The notes under the pieces were generated by a model, which saw only the letters and a program-made list of their open reading frames with translations, ran no database searches and had not been told where the DNA came from. From the NCBI RefSeq assembly GCF_002930195.1, contig NZ_PHHC01000079.1, forward strand, positions 73,688 through 117,019: a stretch of DNA of 43,332 nucleotides, written 5' to 3'. Each line of letters opens with the position of its first letter. The stretch's first letter is position 1. The translations under genes and the position numbers were made by a program. Positions 9,063 to 18,318 of the stretch are shown in pieces. The stretch comes from Holospora curviuscula (GTDB taxonomy: Bacteria > Pseudomonadota > Alphaproteobacteria > Holosporales > Holosporaceae).

Positions 9063-10742
9063 CTATTTATTACTGGAGATCTTTTTCTTGATATTCAATG
9101 TAAGCCCCTGACATAAAATTTTAGTATTTTTTCTCATCATCCCCACGTAAGTTTCTCCTAACGCTAGATCATCAATACACAGTGGGTCTTCTAATTTTAT
9201 ATTTAAGTCTGCAGCCCATTGATGAAGTGTATGAGAGTTATGGCCTTGTTCTGGAAAAACAGCACAAATATTTCGTTGCATTAAATTTTTTAGATACTTT
9301 CCTTGATGATGACGGATCTCAGGAACAGGATACAAAGTGATTGCGTAGCGATTTTGGTAATGAGTCATACCATCGTGGGCCACTAGCCCAGCTCCTTTTT
9401 TTCGTCCAAACCATTGTTTCTTAATCCATTGATCCAATCTTAGAAGATTCTGAACATAAGCATGCGCTGCAGACCGAATTGGATGAGCCCATTTGGGATA
9501 CAGTGAAAGAAGAATATTCTCAATACTTTTAACATACTGAATGACATACCCAGGATCATGCCATAGATGGCCATCTAAAATTAAATTGTCATGCCCTTCT
9601 TGAAAATTTTTGAATGTAATTTCTTGAGACAGAACTAAGACTCTGGCCTTAACTTCTAAGGATTGTAGAATAGGAAGCCAGTACATATCAATTCCTGTTC
9701 CATGAATAATAATCAGATCTGTTTGGGTTAATTTTATTAAATTTCGGGCACTGTAAGATACATGATGAAAATGATTATTCTCTGAAAGGGTCTCTACTAT
9801 AAAACTTTTTGGCAATAAAATTTCTACAATATGTTTTAATAATCGAGAAGAAGTTACCACCTGAGAGCGCTGTGCATAAAGCATTGGGATCATTCCAAAT
9901 AACAGTATTCCTCGCCACAAATAGGAAAAGTTAATACGGCTATAGACTAATGCTCCTCCATATCCCGCACCTAAAATAAGGATCAGAGTCGGACCGTAAG
10001 GCCAATCTTTCTGACAAGACAAAACTAATGAAAGTACCGTAGCACAGATATTCCAGAGGATGGATTTCCAAAGAATATGTCTAAGATGCGTTTCCAAAAC
10101 ATAAAAACTTAAGAAAGGTAAAATTGTAAGTCCAAGAACCACTAAAGCACCCATCCCTTGAAACTGAACTGCTGCATTGAGGACAAACAATCCAATCCAT
10201 CCCCGATAAATCCAAAGCATTTTTGGATAGGCTCTGCAAGCAAAATCCGCATCAAAACTGTACGCTCTCAAGTCTTTCAGAAAAAAGTAACAAAATATGC
10301 TAGAACCAAAAGTACAGGCCGCCAAAACATAAACATAGCTTTGAGGAATGGTTAAAATAGAACCAAAAAATGCGTGCATAATTTCCTCGCTTCCTCCCCA
10401 AAACATACTGATCGCAATGGCAACTAAATAAACGCCGGCAATACTGCTGTTCATGTCTAACGCTCTGTGTCGCGAAGTCCATAGCGCAATGCTGGTAAGA
10501 ATAATACCTGATACTGCCCCCATAAAGCTTACGGTCCACCAAGGTCCTCCCATACGTATTCCCAAAGTTATCCCTGGCAACATTCCGTGAGAAAGTGCGT
10601 CTCCTAAAAATGTCGTGCGTCCAGACATTAATATTGCTCCCATCAGTGCACACAGCACTGAAGATAAAACACATAAAAGTGCTGCGCGTTGCAAAAAAGG
10701 ATGTATGAAGAACGATTCTAATAAGGTATATATCGTGTACAT
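9063..10742 (-). CDS. Metal (Zn/Mn) ABC permease fused to its substrate-binding protein
   Basis: Residues 1-270 form an ABC-3 family (ZnuB/TroC/MntB) permease: about seven to eight membrane segments, the family block FLGDALSHGMLPGITLG (about 46-62) and the later DMNSSIAGVYLVAIAISM. A final hydrophobic segment (about 275-290) is followed by a ZnuA-like solute-binding domain to residue 559. Candidate metal ligands sit at the expected places: H324/H326/H327 (NNHFHHVSY), H392 (LDGHLWHDP), H456 (VAHDGMTHYQNRY) and an Asp near 519 (LEDPL). Family members normally have these as separate proteins. The ATG overlaps the sfsA stop as TAATG, with AAAGGA upstream, so the gene is translationally coupled to sfsA. 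No ATPase gene is nearby. Zinc or manganese specificity cannot be decided. Confidence 0.88.
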   Translation of the reverse strand: MYTIYTLLESFFIHPFLQRAALLCVLSSVLCALMGAILMSGRTTFLGDALSHGMLPGITLGIRMGGPWWTVSFMGAVSGIILTSIALWTSRHRALDMNSSIAGVYLVAIAISMFWGGSEEIMHAFFGSILTIPQSYVYVLAACTFGSSIFCYFFLKDLRAYSFDADFACRAYPKMLWIYRGWIGLFVLNAAVQFQGMGALVVLGLTILPFLSFYVLETHLRHILWKSILWNICATVLSLVLSCQKDWPYGPTLILILGAGYGGALVYSRINFSYLWRGILLFGMIPMLYAQRSQVVTSSRLLKHIVEILLPKSFIVETLSENNHFHHVSYSARNLIKLTQTDLIIIHGTGIDMYWLPILQSLEVKARVLVLSQEITFKNFQEGHDNLILDGHLWHDPGYVIQYVKSIENILLSLYPKWAHPIRSAAHAYVQNLLRLDQWIKKQWFGRKKGAGLVAHDGMTHYQNRYAITLYPVPEIRHHQGKYLKNLMQRNICAVFPEQGHNSHTLHQWAADLNIKLEDPLCIDDLALGETYVGMMRKNTKILCQGLTLNIKKKISSNK

Positions 10743-11503
10743 TATGATCCTTTTTCAAAGTTAAAAAATTTTTTCAAAGGCGCCCAACGAACACCTTGAA
10801 TTTTTAAAGGTGTAGGCTGAAGCACAATAGTGTCAAGAGATAATACACATCCATAAGCCCACATTATTACGCCTGCTTGCTGGGCTTTTTCAAAGGCTTT
10901 CCCGTAATCTGAATCAAGACATCCCGCAACTTGGAAGCCAGAACAATCGTTACGTTGTACAACGTAGATCATTGCAGTACGCTTCCCTTGGTGTGCAAGT
11001 TCTGTGAGGATATTTAAATGTTTTGTTCCACGCTGCGTAACACAGTCTGGAAAGAGAGCGATGCTTTGGTGACTTAAATGGACATTTTTGACTTCAATCC
11101 ATAAGAGGGAAAGATCCCCCAATGTTAGAAGAAAATCTAACCGCGATGCTCCTAATCGAGGTTCGCTTTGAAGTGTTTTCATGCAAGACCATTGAGGAAA
11201 TTGACGCTCCATCAACGCTTCTTTAACAAGCGCGCTGGGTATTGTAGTATTGGTCCCCACTAAAATTGTTTCCTTTTCCTCCTGAACTTCTTCCATCATC
11301 CAGACGAAAGGAAGTTTTCCAGTAGATTGGGGCTTTTTAGGACATACCCACGCTATAGAACCTGGTTGCGCCAACCCCATCATAGCACCAGTATTAACAC
11401 AATGCGCAGTAACACAGGACCCATTTTCTAATTCTATATCCACAAAAAAACGCTTATATCGACGTATTATCGTGCCTCTTTGAAGAGGGGCCCAAAACTT
11501 CAT
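10742..11503 (-). CDS. sfsA: SfsA family DNA-binding protein / nuclease
   Basis: The 253-residue product matches SfsA, known as the sugar fermentation stimulation protein and reported as an OB-fold plus PD-(D/E)XK nuclease-like protein. The N-terminal half has VDIELENGSCVTAHCVNTG and MMGLAQPGS. The C-terminal nuclease-like core has SRLDFLL, WIEVKNVHL, FPDCVTQRGTKHLNIL, MIYVVQRNDCSGFQ and DSDYGKAFEKAQQAGVIMWAY. The D and E..K positions of the PD-(D/E)XK core are kept (RLDF, EVKN). Length is slightly above the usual 235. The start ATG at 11503 is preceded closely by AAAAGG. It is the first gene of a two-gene unit with the permease fusion, overlapping it by one base. Confidence 0.92.
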   Translation of the reverse strand: MKFWAPLQRGTIIRRYKRFFVDIELENGSCVTAHCVNTGAMMGLAQPGSIAWVCPKKPQSTGKLPFVWMMEEVQEEKETILVGTNTTIPSALVKEALMERQFPQWSCMKTLQSEPRLGASRLDFLLTLGDLSLLWIEVKNVHLSHQSIALFPDCVTQRGTKHLNILTELAHQGKRTAMIYVVQRNDCSGFQVAGCLDSDYGKAFEKAQQAGVIMWAYGCVLSLDTIVLQPTPLKIQGVRWAPLKKFFNFEKGS

Positions 11504-11730
11504 TACCTTTTACAGCGATATCTTTACCCTAAGTATACCCTAATCACTAAAAAATTTCACCTACTTTTTTCATTTTTTTTAAATGAGCATTACCGGTTAT
11601 AGTGTTGAACAAGTAAAAAGATTATAAATATTAATTCTTGAAATCATGAATCAATGATAGACTTTTCCGGTGCTTTATTTTAGCCTTCTCCCACTTTGGC
11701 TGAATAGGGTTTAGATCTGAAGACTAAAGA
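11504..11730. other. Intergenic, upstream of sfsA
   Basis: No gene is recognised. The promoter of the sfsA operon should lie here on the minus strand, but no clear -35/-10 pair was identified. Confidence 0.35.
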
Positions 11731-12430
11731 CCTGTATTCATGGATAAAAGGAGGGAGTATAGTCAAGCTTGGAGATAATAAGAACGCGTGATCCAAGGGA
11801 TTTAACAGATCATGAATAAGGGCTCATTAAGGGTCATTTTGAATGGGACAAGTAGGTAATAGAATTAATCGAGATTTTAGCTGCCCATGGCGAATGCTTC
11901 CTAAAGATTTTCCGCCATACTCCACGCTACACTCGTTATTGGTGAAAGTAAAAATCCGAGCGATCGCAGGATTGATCCACACAGTGTCAAAACTACCCGG
12001 GCTTGTGAACAACGCGGCATTGACGGGGGGGAAAAAAAGGGACGTAAACGCCATCGTGCTATGGATACACAAGGTAATCTCGTGCATGGTACTGTTTATG
12101 ACGCTAATCACAATAAGGGGGTACAATATTTTTTAAGAAGCTCTGCAACACTATCCGACACTCAAAAACGGTTTCGTCGATGCCGGGTATGAAAAACCCA
12201 TGCTAGCGTTTGTGAGAAACGATCTTAACAAGACAATTAAAATTTCAGAACCTTAGGATGGGCTGGATTTTCCAAAAGATGGGTTCTTGAACGAACCTTG
12301 GCTTGGCTCAAGCATTATCCAAGATTGTCTAAAGCGTACGAAATGGCTGTAGAAGCTGTCGAAAATAGGGTGATGATCCCTCAAATCCTATACGCTTGTT
12401 AAAGGCGGATCGCGCATCCATAAATACAGG
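11731..12430 (+). mobile_element. Degraded IS5-family (IS427-like) element, about 700 bp
   Basis: Inverted ends CCTGTATTCATGGATAAAA (11731) and the complement of CCTGTATTTATGGATGCGC (to 12430) bound the element. Translation with frame changes gives DLTDHE-ALIKGHFEW, CPWRMLPKDFPPYSTLHSL, SVKTTRACEQRGIDGGKKRD, GRKRHRAMDTQGNLVHGTVY, VDAGYEKPMLAFV and the VVERT/LAWLN/RLSKAYEM end block. These are standard IS427-group transposase blocks with the catalytic residues spread over at least three frames. Compared with the inverted copy at 15908-16718, about 110 bp are missing, mainly after the PPYSTLHSL block. Confidence 0.85.
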
Positions 12431-12474
12431 CTCTAAAACCAAAATACAGTATTTTTTTTCTCTATGCTTCTCAA

Positions 12475-12691
12475 ATTAGGTGTCTTTTACTTTGGTTAAA
12501 TATATCATGACGATATCTAGTGCTTGTGGTTTTTTTAAACAATGGACAACTTATACTAGAATTTTTATCCAATCTCTATGCATCAAAAAAATGTATTTTC
12601 GGTTCAACTTTTCTGACAGATACACCATACTTTTCAGCTTTATTGTAACTTTATCCACCTATTCCTGATCTATGATGCTAATTTTTTTCAT
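12475..12691 (-). pseudogene. Decayed short gene with an intact Shine-Dalgarno sequence
   Basis: On the minus strand a strong GGAGG (complement of 12698-12702) precedes an ATG at 12691 whose reading starts MKKISIIDQE and then meets TAG. Further readable but broken sequence follows (VDKVTIKLKS, SEKLNRKYIF). No family is recognised. It could be the start of a degraded transposase or an old gene fragment. Confidence is low because the coding case rests on one good ribosome site. Confidence 0.25.
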
Positions 12692-12878
12692 TTTAAACCT
12701 CCATAAATGGTTTTAACCTACATCAATGAGATCGTTAAAAGAAATATATCATATCAGATTATAACTGGGGAAAGCTATATAAATTACTGCGATGTGTTGA
12801 ATATATCTGATCCCTATAATTAGCCCAAAAAACCCTTTTTGTTATTCTAAAAACGTGCGGTCTTAGTGCGGGTATGTA

Positions 12879-12906
12879 TTGAAAATTGATAAAATCTAGA
12901 TATAAT
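12879..12906 (+). promoter_or_regulatory. Sigma70-type promoter for rpmI-rplT-gapR
   Basis: TTGAAA (12879-12884) and a perfect TATAAT (12901-12906), spaced by 16 bases, lie about 32 bases upstream of the rpmI ATG. infC, which often precedes rpmI, is not present, so the ribosomal pair seems to have its own promoter here. The short leader leaves little room for the long structured autoregulatory leader seen in some other bacteria. Confidence 0.65.
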
Positions 12907-12937
12907 CTAAAAATACGAGGGACCAAGCGGAAAAAAA

Positions 12938-13144
12938 ATGACTAAACTAAAAACCCATAGTGGTGCAAAAAAACGCTTTAAGTTGACAGCCAGTGGAAAG
13001 ATACGTCGTGGTCATGCTATGAAGCGACATAATATGCGTAAAAGACCTACTGATATGAAGCGGGATGCACGAGGTATGTGTATTATGGATTCGTGTGATG
13101 CTAAAGTAATCAAAAAAAGTTTTTTGCCCTATGGGCTTAGTTAA
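12938..13144 (+). CDS. rpmI: 50S ribosomal protein L35
   Basis: The 68-residue, highly basic product has the L35 core [20 protein letters not shown], followed by [21 protein letters not shown]35 is a small protein of the large ribosomal subunit. The start ATG is preceded by an A-rich stretch with GCGGAAA. rplT follows after a 13-base gap, the normal order. The C-terminus (SFLPYGLS) matches the family in length. Confidence 0.96.
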   Translation: MTKLKTHSGAKKRFKLTASGKIRRGHAMKRHNMRKRPTDMKRDARGMCIMDSCDAKVIKKSFLPYGLS

Positions 13145-13157
13145 AGGGGTGTAAATT

Positions 13158-13559
13158 ATGACTAGAGTAAAAAGAGGTGTTACTGGGAAAGCACGTCACA
13201 AAAAAATTATTAAGATGGCTAAAGGGTACAGAGGTCGTTCTAAGTCTTGCTTTCGTATCGCTCTTCAGCGGGTAGAAAAGGCTTTACAGTATATGTACCG
13301 AGATAGACGGTGCAAAAAGAGAGATTTTAGATCTTTGTGGATCCAAAGAATTAATGCCGCAGTTCGAGGGTATGGCATTACCTACGGAGACTTTGTTCAC
13401 GGATTAAACCTCTTACAGGGGGACTCAGGAGAGGTGCTGAATCGTAAAATTTTAGCAGACATGGCGATTCATGCACCTAATGCTCTTGCTGTACTAGTCG
13501 AGCACGTTAAAGCTGTAATACCTGGGTATCGACGCATTGAAGGTTGGACGAGTTTATGA
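13158..13559 (+). CDS. rplT: 50S ribosomal protein L20
   Basis: The 133-residue product begins [20 protein letters not shown] and continues [40 protein letters not shown] and [16 protein letters not shown], all typical of L20, an early-assembly 23S rRNA-binding protein. GGGGTG lies a few bases upstream of the ATG. The length is slightly above the usual 117-120 because of a short C-terminal tail ([13 protein letters not shown]). Its TGA overlaps the ATG of the gapR-like gene (ATGA). Confidence 0.96.
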   Translation: MTRVKRGVTGKARHKKIIKMAKGYRGRSKSCFRIALQRVEKALQYMYRDRRCKKRDFRSLWIQRINAAVRGYGITYGDFVHGLNLLQGDSGEVLNRKILADMAIHAPNALAVLVEHVKAVIPGYRRIEGWTSL

Positions 13560-13792
13560 TAGAAGTAAGTGGTAAAAAGCTTAAGCAGTATATTGAAGAA
13601 CTAGAGCAGCTTGAAGAGAGGCGTGTTCATATTGCTGAGGAAATGAAAGAAGTGTTATCAGATGCCAAAGGAGAAGGTTTTGATATAACAATTATAAAAA
13701 AAGTGTTACAAATTCGTCGTATGAAGCCGGAAAAGTTTTCGGAGCAAGAAGCGCTTCTTCAAACTTATATTGATGCCCTCTCTACAGATTAG
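13556..13792 (+). CDS. gapR: GapR family nucleoid-associated protein (DUF2312)
   Basis: The 78-residue product has the alphaproteobacterial GapR pattern: a long N-terminal helix ([20 protein letters not shown], then [16 protein letters not shown]), then [20 protein letters not shown] and [12 protein letters not shown]. In Caulobacter, GapR clamps overtwisted DNA ahead of replication and transcription and helps gyrase and topoisomerase IV. The ATG at 13556 is chosen because it forms an ATGA overlap with the rplT stop; an in-frame TTG at 13544 is a weaker alternative. Being third in a ribosomal-protein transcription unit would tie its supply to growth rate. That coupling is inferred from gene order. 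Confidence 0.88.
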   Translation: MIEVSGKKLKQYIEELEQLEERRVHIAEEMKEVLSDAKGEGFDITIIKKVLQIRRMKPEKFSEQEALLQTYIDALSTD

Positions 13793-14379
13793 TGCTCTAG
13801 AGTGCCTTTCATAACGCGTATTGTAAACTGAGAACACTTAAGAACTCCATAAAATTTTTAAAGTATTAATACTTGGGATACTCTTCCGCATTAATTAAAA
13901 AGTGTTAAAGTTGTGTCGAGTTTCTCAAAAAAATAGTGTAATAATTAAAAAATTGCATACACTAAAGCGTTTTAGAAATTGGTAGAACCAAAAAAATCTT
14001 TACTCTTCTATCCAAGCTAGGAAAAATACTCTATTAATGCTTATTGGTGTTTTCTATTACAACAGAGGAGCGCTTTTAGTGGAATTACATTTAACAAAAG
14101 AATGAAAGAGATTTTCTGGATAATTTTGTAAAAAATGATAAAATAAGTAGAGACGATTAAGCCATATTTATACTCTGCGATTTAGCATTAGTTTTTTGTT
14201 TAAAGTGAACTAGACGATGACCAATATCGCTGCTTGTTTCCTTAGTAGTAAACCCTAAATAATGCCTTTTTTAGTACGAGTTTGGTACTTATGTTGTCCA
14301 GTTACAAGTGTTAAGAGCTTTGTCTGTTCCTGAATCTCTGTTTTAATCACGTATCAATTTTGTTGATACATCATAATTT
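13793..14379. other. Non-coding stretch after gapR
   Basis: No reading frame, RNA or repeat is recognised. There is no clear terminator: the CTCTAGAG palindrome just after the gapR stop is too short and lacks a T run. The right half may be the worn end of the transposase remnant that follows on the minus strand. Confidence 0.35.
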
Positions 14380-15560
14380 TTTTTGTAATGCGCAACTTGT
14401 ATTTTTTTCCTCTTAGCCTGTGGATCACTGACAACGCGCTATTCCATATGTTTGTTTGACCTCACGATGATAGGCCTCAACAGGCCAGACATGGGATCTA
14501 TGATGTGTTTTTCTAGTGCACGTGTTATGTTTTTTATGGTTGTTGCCACGTAAGTGAATTTGGCCGTTGTTTTCTACAAACTTGAATACAAACACCCAAC
14601 CATAATTACGTACATGAACCGAAAAGTCCTTCTTTGGAGATCTCCCAATGGTTCTACCCCAACATCACGATTTATAATAGGATTTTTTCTCAATGTTATT
14701 CGTGGTCCCAACCATGAGCGCTAATCGCTTTAAGAGTACCTAGCCTTTGTTTTTTTATCAAGGGATTTATCGTAAACACAATAATCAATAAGAATAGATT
14801 GACCACTTTATAAGCTATGCGAGCGTATATTAATCAGGCCAATGCCTACAATGACATTATGGATATTCCCAGAATATTGATAATTCATAAGATTTATTTT
14901 GACTGTGTGTTTTCGATAAGATAGTATTATCAGCGATCAACGAACACGGTTCTTATGCGCTGATATTATTGATTGAACGTTGCCAAAATCTCTTTTGGTT
15001 GAAATTTTTTGTTATTTAAGCAGCCACGAACGTTATCCTGTGATAAAGGCATCGGACTTACTTCTGAAAAAGAAATCCTAAAATAACCTAAGCTGCTTGC
15101 TTAAAAAAACGCTTTATACACCTTCTTTGTACATAAGTGACATGGCATACGTATCTTAACGTATTTTTAGCAAAGTATGAAACGCGTGTTCAGGTAAAAT
15201 GCTGAAGAATTCGCTCCATTTATCGATGACAAAAGTGTATTTTTCTGCATGGATTTTCTTAATAATTCGTTGGAAAATGGCCACACTATTGCTATGTGAA
15301 TGTTTTGAGCGAAACATCATGAATGGCTGGCCAGATCTATAAAGTTGTTTAAGAATAGCTACTTCAGTGACCTTTAAAAGTTGCCTAGTACCTCGCATTG
15401 ATATACTAAAAGGGTATATAAAATAATCGCTAAACGTTTTAATATGGATGGGTACAAGACGCTTTGTAGGTGTTGTAAGATACTCCTTAGTAGATTGCTG
15501 TAAAAGCAATATAATACTTTTTGAAATTATAAAGTCTGATAAAAAAACCACGACCATCTT
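14380..15560 (-). mobile_element. Degraded DDE transposase, IS701/IS4-like
   Basis: Minus-strand translation over several frames gives, in order, an N-terminal part (15156-15557: FLSDFIISKSI, KRLVPIHIKTFSDY, EKYTFVIDKWSEFF with a likely first catalytic Asp), then HNVIVGIGLINIRSH, IDYCVYDKSLDKKTKARY, a VGCLYSS region, and SHVWPVEAYHREVKQTYGI with ARCQ, which carries a catalytic Glu as in IS701- and IS4-like transposases. The N-terminal 133 codons remain open, but the rest has many stops. Family assignment is by motif style only and the element ends were not found. It should not be annotated as an independent gene. Confidence 0.55.
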
Positions 15561-15716
15561 TTTTCATTAGAATCTTCTTTTAAAATTTCGAAACTATTAA
15601 GAATACAAAATTATTAAGTGGAGACTATTTTTGAAAACATCCTCCCTCATAAGATGAATTAAGGTATTTAACTTGCACATCACACTATTAGTGCTAAAAA
15701 ATAATCAAACAATCAA

Positions 15717-17253
15717 AACTATAGAAAAATAATTATAAAACGGTTATAATATAGAAAAAATATTTTAAAGATGTCGTATTCATAGGATTTTACTCGTAAG
15801 GGTTTAGGCGTTGAGAAAGAAGGGGTTAGCAGTGAGGACTTAAGTAGACGTTTGAGAATAGGTAAGCAGCCTATAGAGGGAGTGCGCGCTGAGAACCGAA
15901 CTTATAACCTGTATTTATATATGAGCGACCTGTCTTAACAAGAGCATAGAATGAGTGATCATCACCCTATTTTCGAGAGCTGTTACATCAATTTCGTACG
16001 CTTTAGACAATCTTGGATACTGATTGAGCCAAGCCAAAGTTCGTTTAACGACCCATCTTTTGGCGAGTGCAGCCCATCCTGGAGTTCTGAAATTTCAATT
16101 GTCTTGTTAAGAACGTTTCCCACAAACGCTAGCATGGTTTTTCCATACCCGGCATCGACGAAAACGTCTTTGAGTGTCGGATAGTGTTGCAGAGCTTCTT
16201 AAAAAATATTGTACCCCCCTATTGTGATTAGCGTCATGAACGGTAGCGTGCACGAGAGTGCCTTGTGTATCCATAACACTATGGTGTTTACGTCCCTTTG
16301 TTTTTGTTCTCCATGAATGCTGCGTTGTTTACAAGTCCCAGCAGTTTTGACACTGTGTGAATAATGCTGCGATAGCTCGGGTGCTCACTTCCACCAGCCT
16401 TTATTCGACGTATCTTGACAAGTGCGCCTAGTATTGTTTCCCATATTCTTTTGATCCTGAAGCTTTAATAAAACGAATGTACAGTGGAGCATGGCGGACA
16501 ATCTTTAGGAAGCATTTGCCATGGGCAGCCGCTCTTTATTATGTAAACTACTTCATTAATAGGCTTTTTTTCTCGTGGTTAATTCTATTACTATACTTTC
16601 TCTATTCAAAATGCTCTTTAATGAGCTCTTATTCATGATCTATTCAATCCTTTGGATTACTTATTCTGATTCCCTCTCAACTTGACGATACTCCCTCATT
16701 TTATCCATGAATATAGGTTCTAGAACACGATATCAAGATGTATCCTGATGCCGATCATCTAGAGCGAGCGGAGCGTTTTGGAGTTCGCTATAAAAAAAAA
16801 CCTTAAATCATCCCAAAGGCGGATCCAGAGAAAACATCTCTATTGTGCCAAAAGCGCGATGAATGAACCAGAAAAGTTGATAAACGTGGAGTTTCCCATG
16901 ATATGTCAAGAACCCACGGGTATTCTGTAAAAGCGCAGCGTTGTGACGGAAAACAGAATTGGGGAAAGTAAACCAAATGGTATAAGCTTTAATGGGCTCT
17001 ACTTTAGGAGCCATTGGATTGCGTACGAGTTATCCCAAAAAACCGTGGTGTTGTTCTAGATAACGCTGCTTTCCATAAAGGTAAAGCTATACGGAAAAAT
17101 AATTAAAGATGTTGGTCATACTTTACTTTACCTACCTCCTTATTCTCCTGACCTTAATCCCATTGAGAAACAACGGGCTCAGGCTAAACGGGTGCGATGT
17201 TCTACACATTGTTCAATTGACGCGCTACTCTTTACAACTGTTTTATAGTTAGT
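15717..17253 (+). mobile_element. Degraded IS630-family element, group 1, copy b, interrupted by an IS5 copy
   Basis: The left part (15717-15907) matches the start of copy a: GGTTATAATA end, RRKGLGVEK-like, then the helix-turn-helix. The right part (16719-17253) resumes at LEHDIKMYPDA and goes on with ERAERFGV, KTLNHPK, GRLCSGSHW-like and NRGVVLDNAAFHKGKAI, LLYLPPYSPDLNPIEKQRAQ and AKRVRCSTHCSIDALLFTT, ending in TTTTATAGTTAG. Between them sits an inverted IS5-type element. Part of the original (the VRYKPARKID region) was lost at the junction. It is inactive. Confidence 0.8.
15908..16718 (-). mobile_element. Degraded IS5-family (IS427-like) element inside an IS630 copy
   Basis: This is the inverted relative of 11731-12430, with outer ends CCTGTATTTAT at 15908 and the complementary CCATGAATATAGG to about 16718. 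On the minus strand it shows CPWQMLPKDCPPCSTVHSFY, the QSVKTAGTCKQR(S)IHG block, GRKHHSVMDTQGTLVHATVH, TLKDVFVDAGYGKTMLAFV and the LAWLNQYPRLSKAY block. At 811 bp it keeps sequence lost from the 700-bp copy, so it is the better template for reconstructing the family. Frameshifts and stops make it inactive. Confidence 0.82.
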
Positions 17254-17269
17254 TGGCTATGGCTTGAAT

Positions 17270-17607
17270 AATCCATTCATAGCACCCATAGGGTTTAATG
17301 GGTCTTGCAATACGGATCTTTTTAATTATTGGGTAGAGCATTCTTTAATCAAAGTACCAACCCCCGGCCTGATTATGGATAATGCCTCATTTGATAACAG
17401 TTTATAAGACAAAAGCAATTGATGAGATCGCTTGGCTCCGGGCTAGTGTTCTTATCGCTTTATTCTCCTGACCTAAACCCCATTTAGCAATTCTAGGCTA
17501 CTACAAAACGATGAATTAACTGTAACGTTACTCAATGTACTGAATGATATAAGGCTCTACTTCAATTTTTTTAAATCTAATTTTTAATCTAAATTACTAT
17601 AGTATTA
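17270..17607 (+). mobile_element. 3' part of a group-2 IS630 element, copy ii
   Basis: Translation gives GFNGSCNTDLFNYWVEHSLI, KVPTPGLIMDNASFDNS with a catalytic Asp, then LIALFS-DLNPI-like and FWATTKR-like blocks to LNVLNDIRLYFNFFK, and ends at the group-2 terminus (CTAAATTACTATAG). Only the C-terminal half of the transposase is left. This uninterrupted copy reveals the exact break point of copy i at 7143/8875. Confidence 0.72.
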
Positions 17608-17629
17608 GGTATGGGTTATAGCATTAGGT

Positions 17630-18290
17630 ATGAATTACCGACAAAAAGAGCGTTTTTATGTTCTTAAAATGCACCAAGATTGGTAGGAACCTCAGCACAT
17701 TTTACCATTTTTTTAGTGTTTCAGTGAAGTGTTTTTACGTAATTGTAAAAAAAGTTAGACTTTTCAGACAGAACGTTGATGATTTTGAGCTCATTTTAGT
17801 CTCTGGGATAGTCCTTAAAAAGTAAAAAAGTGTCGAAAGAGGCGACGGAAATCCTCATTATTGATGCAACGGAGCAACCCATAAAGAACGCTAAAAACTT
17901 TAACTTTATTGTGCCGAAAAAAACAGTGCCATACTCTAAAAATAGCAATACGTCGCCCAGTCTAAGATCGCCTCTTGTAGGTCCCAAAATCTTATCCTGG
18001 GCTATCCAGGATTGTACTGGTTCTAAAAGGAAAAAAACGTCTTCCAAAAAAGCTTCGGGCTATCAAGGGATTAGCAATACCCATCAAAACCTCGATTTGC
18101 TTATAAAATCTCAAAAACAAGCCTCCAGTGCTTTTTTACTTTTGAGTCTTGGTAAAGCCTAGTTTTGGGAACATCAAACCATCTAAAACTAAACACAATC
18201 ATGGATTATAGCATGAAATTCAACATTATCGCCGCTATCCTGAACCTCAAATATTGCTTCCTATAGTCTGTCCGGAAAAAGGGAACACTT
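17630..18290 (+). mobile_element. Degraded IS5-family transposase of a third type
   Basis: An open stretch at 17830-18162 reads ILIIDATEQPIKNAKN with the first catalytic Asp. It is followed by a degenerate form of the YSGKKKRHTVK block (VPYSKNSNT), then SGYQGISNTHQNLDLLIKSQ. In IS5-type DDE transposases (DDE_Tnp_4) this is the DATE-P..(p) / KKKRHT / D.GYQGI order, so the match is good although the second Asp has become S in ASGYQGI. The following DNA contains WEHQT and MKFNIIAAILNLKY-like remnants of the C-terminus. It is inactive and unlike the two other IS5 groups in this window. Confidence 0.65.
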
Positions 18291-18318
18291 TGTCCAGAAA
18301 CGATTTATCTACTTACAC

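Noticed and set aside
12480-12668. 62-codon plus-strand open frame upstream of rpmI
   Set aside because: It has no ribosome site and low-complexity, Phe-rich content, and it overlaps the antisense broken gene start with a much better Shine-Dalgarno sequence.
15156-15557. Independent 133-codon hypothetical gene on the minus strand
   Set aside because: It continues, across frame breaks, into transposase blocks (YDKSLDKKTK, VEAYHREVKQ) downstream, so it is the N-terminal part of a dead DDE transposase.
17830-18162. Small unknown protein of 110 residues
   Set aside because: The DATEQPIK and GYQGISNTHQN blocks are those of an IS5-type transposase, and there is no ribosome site.
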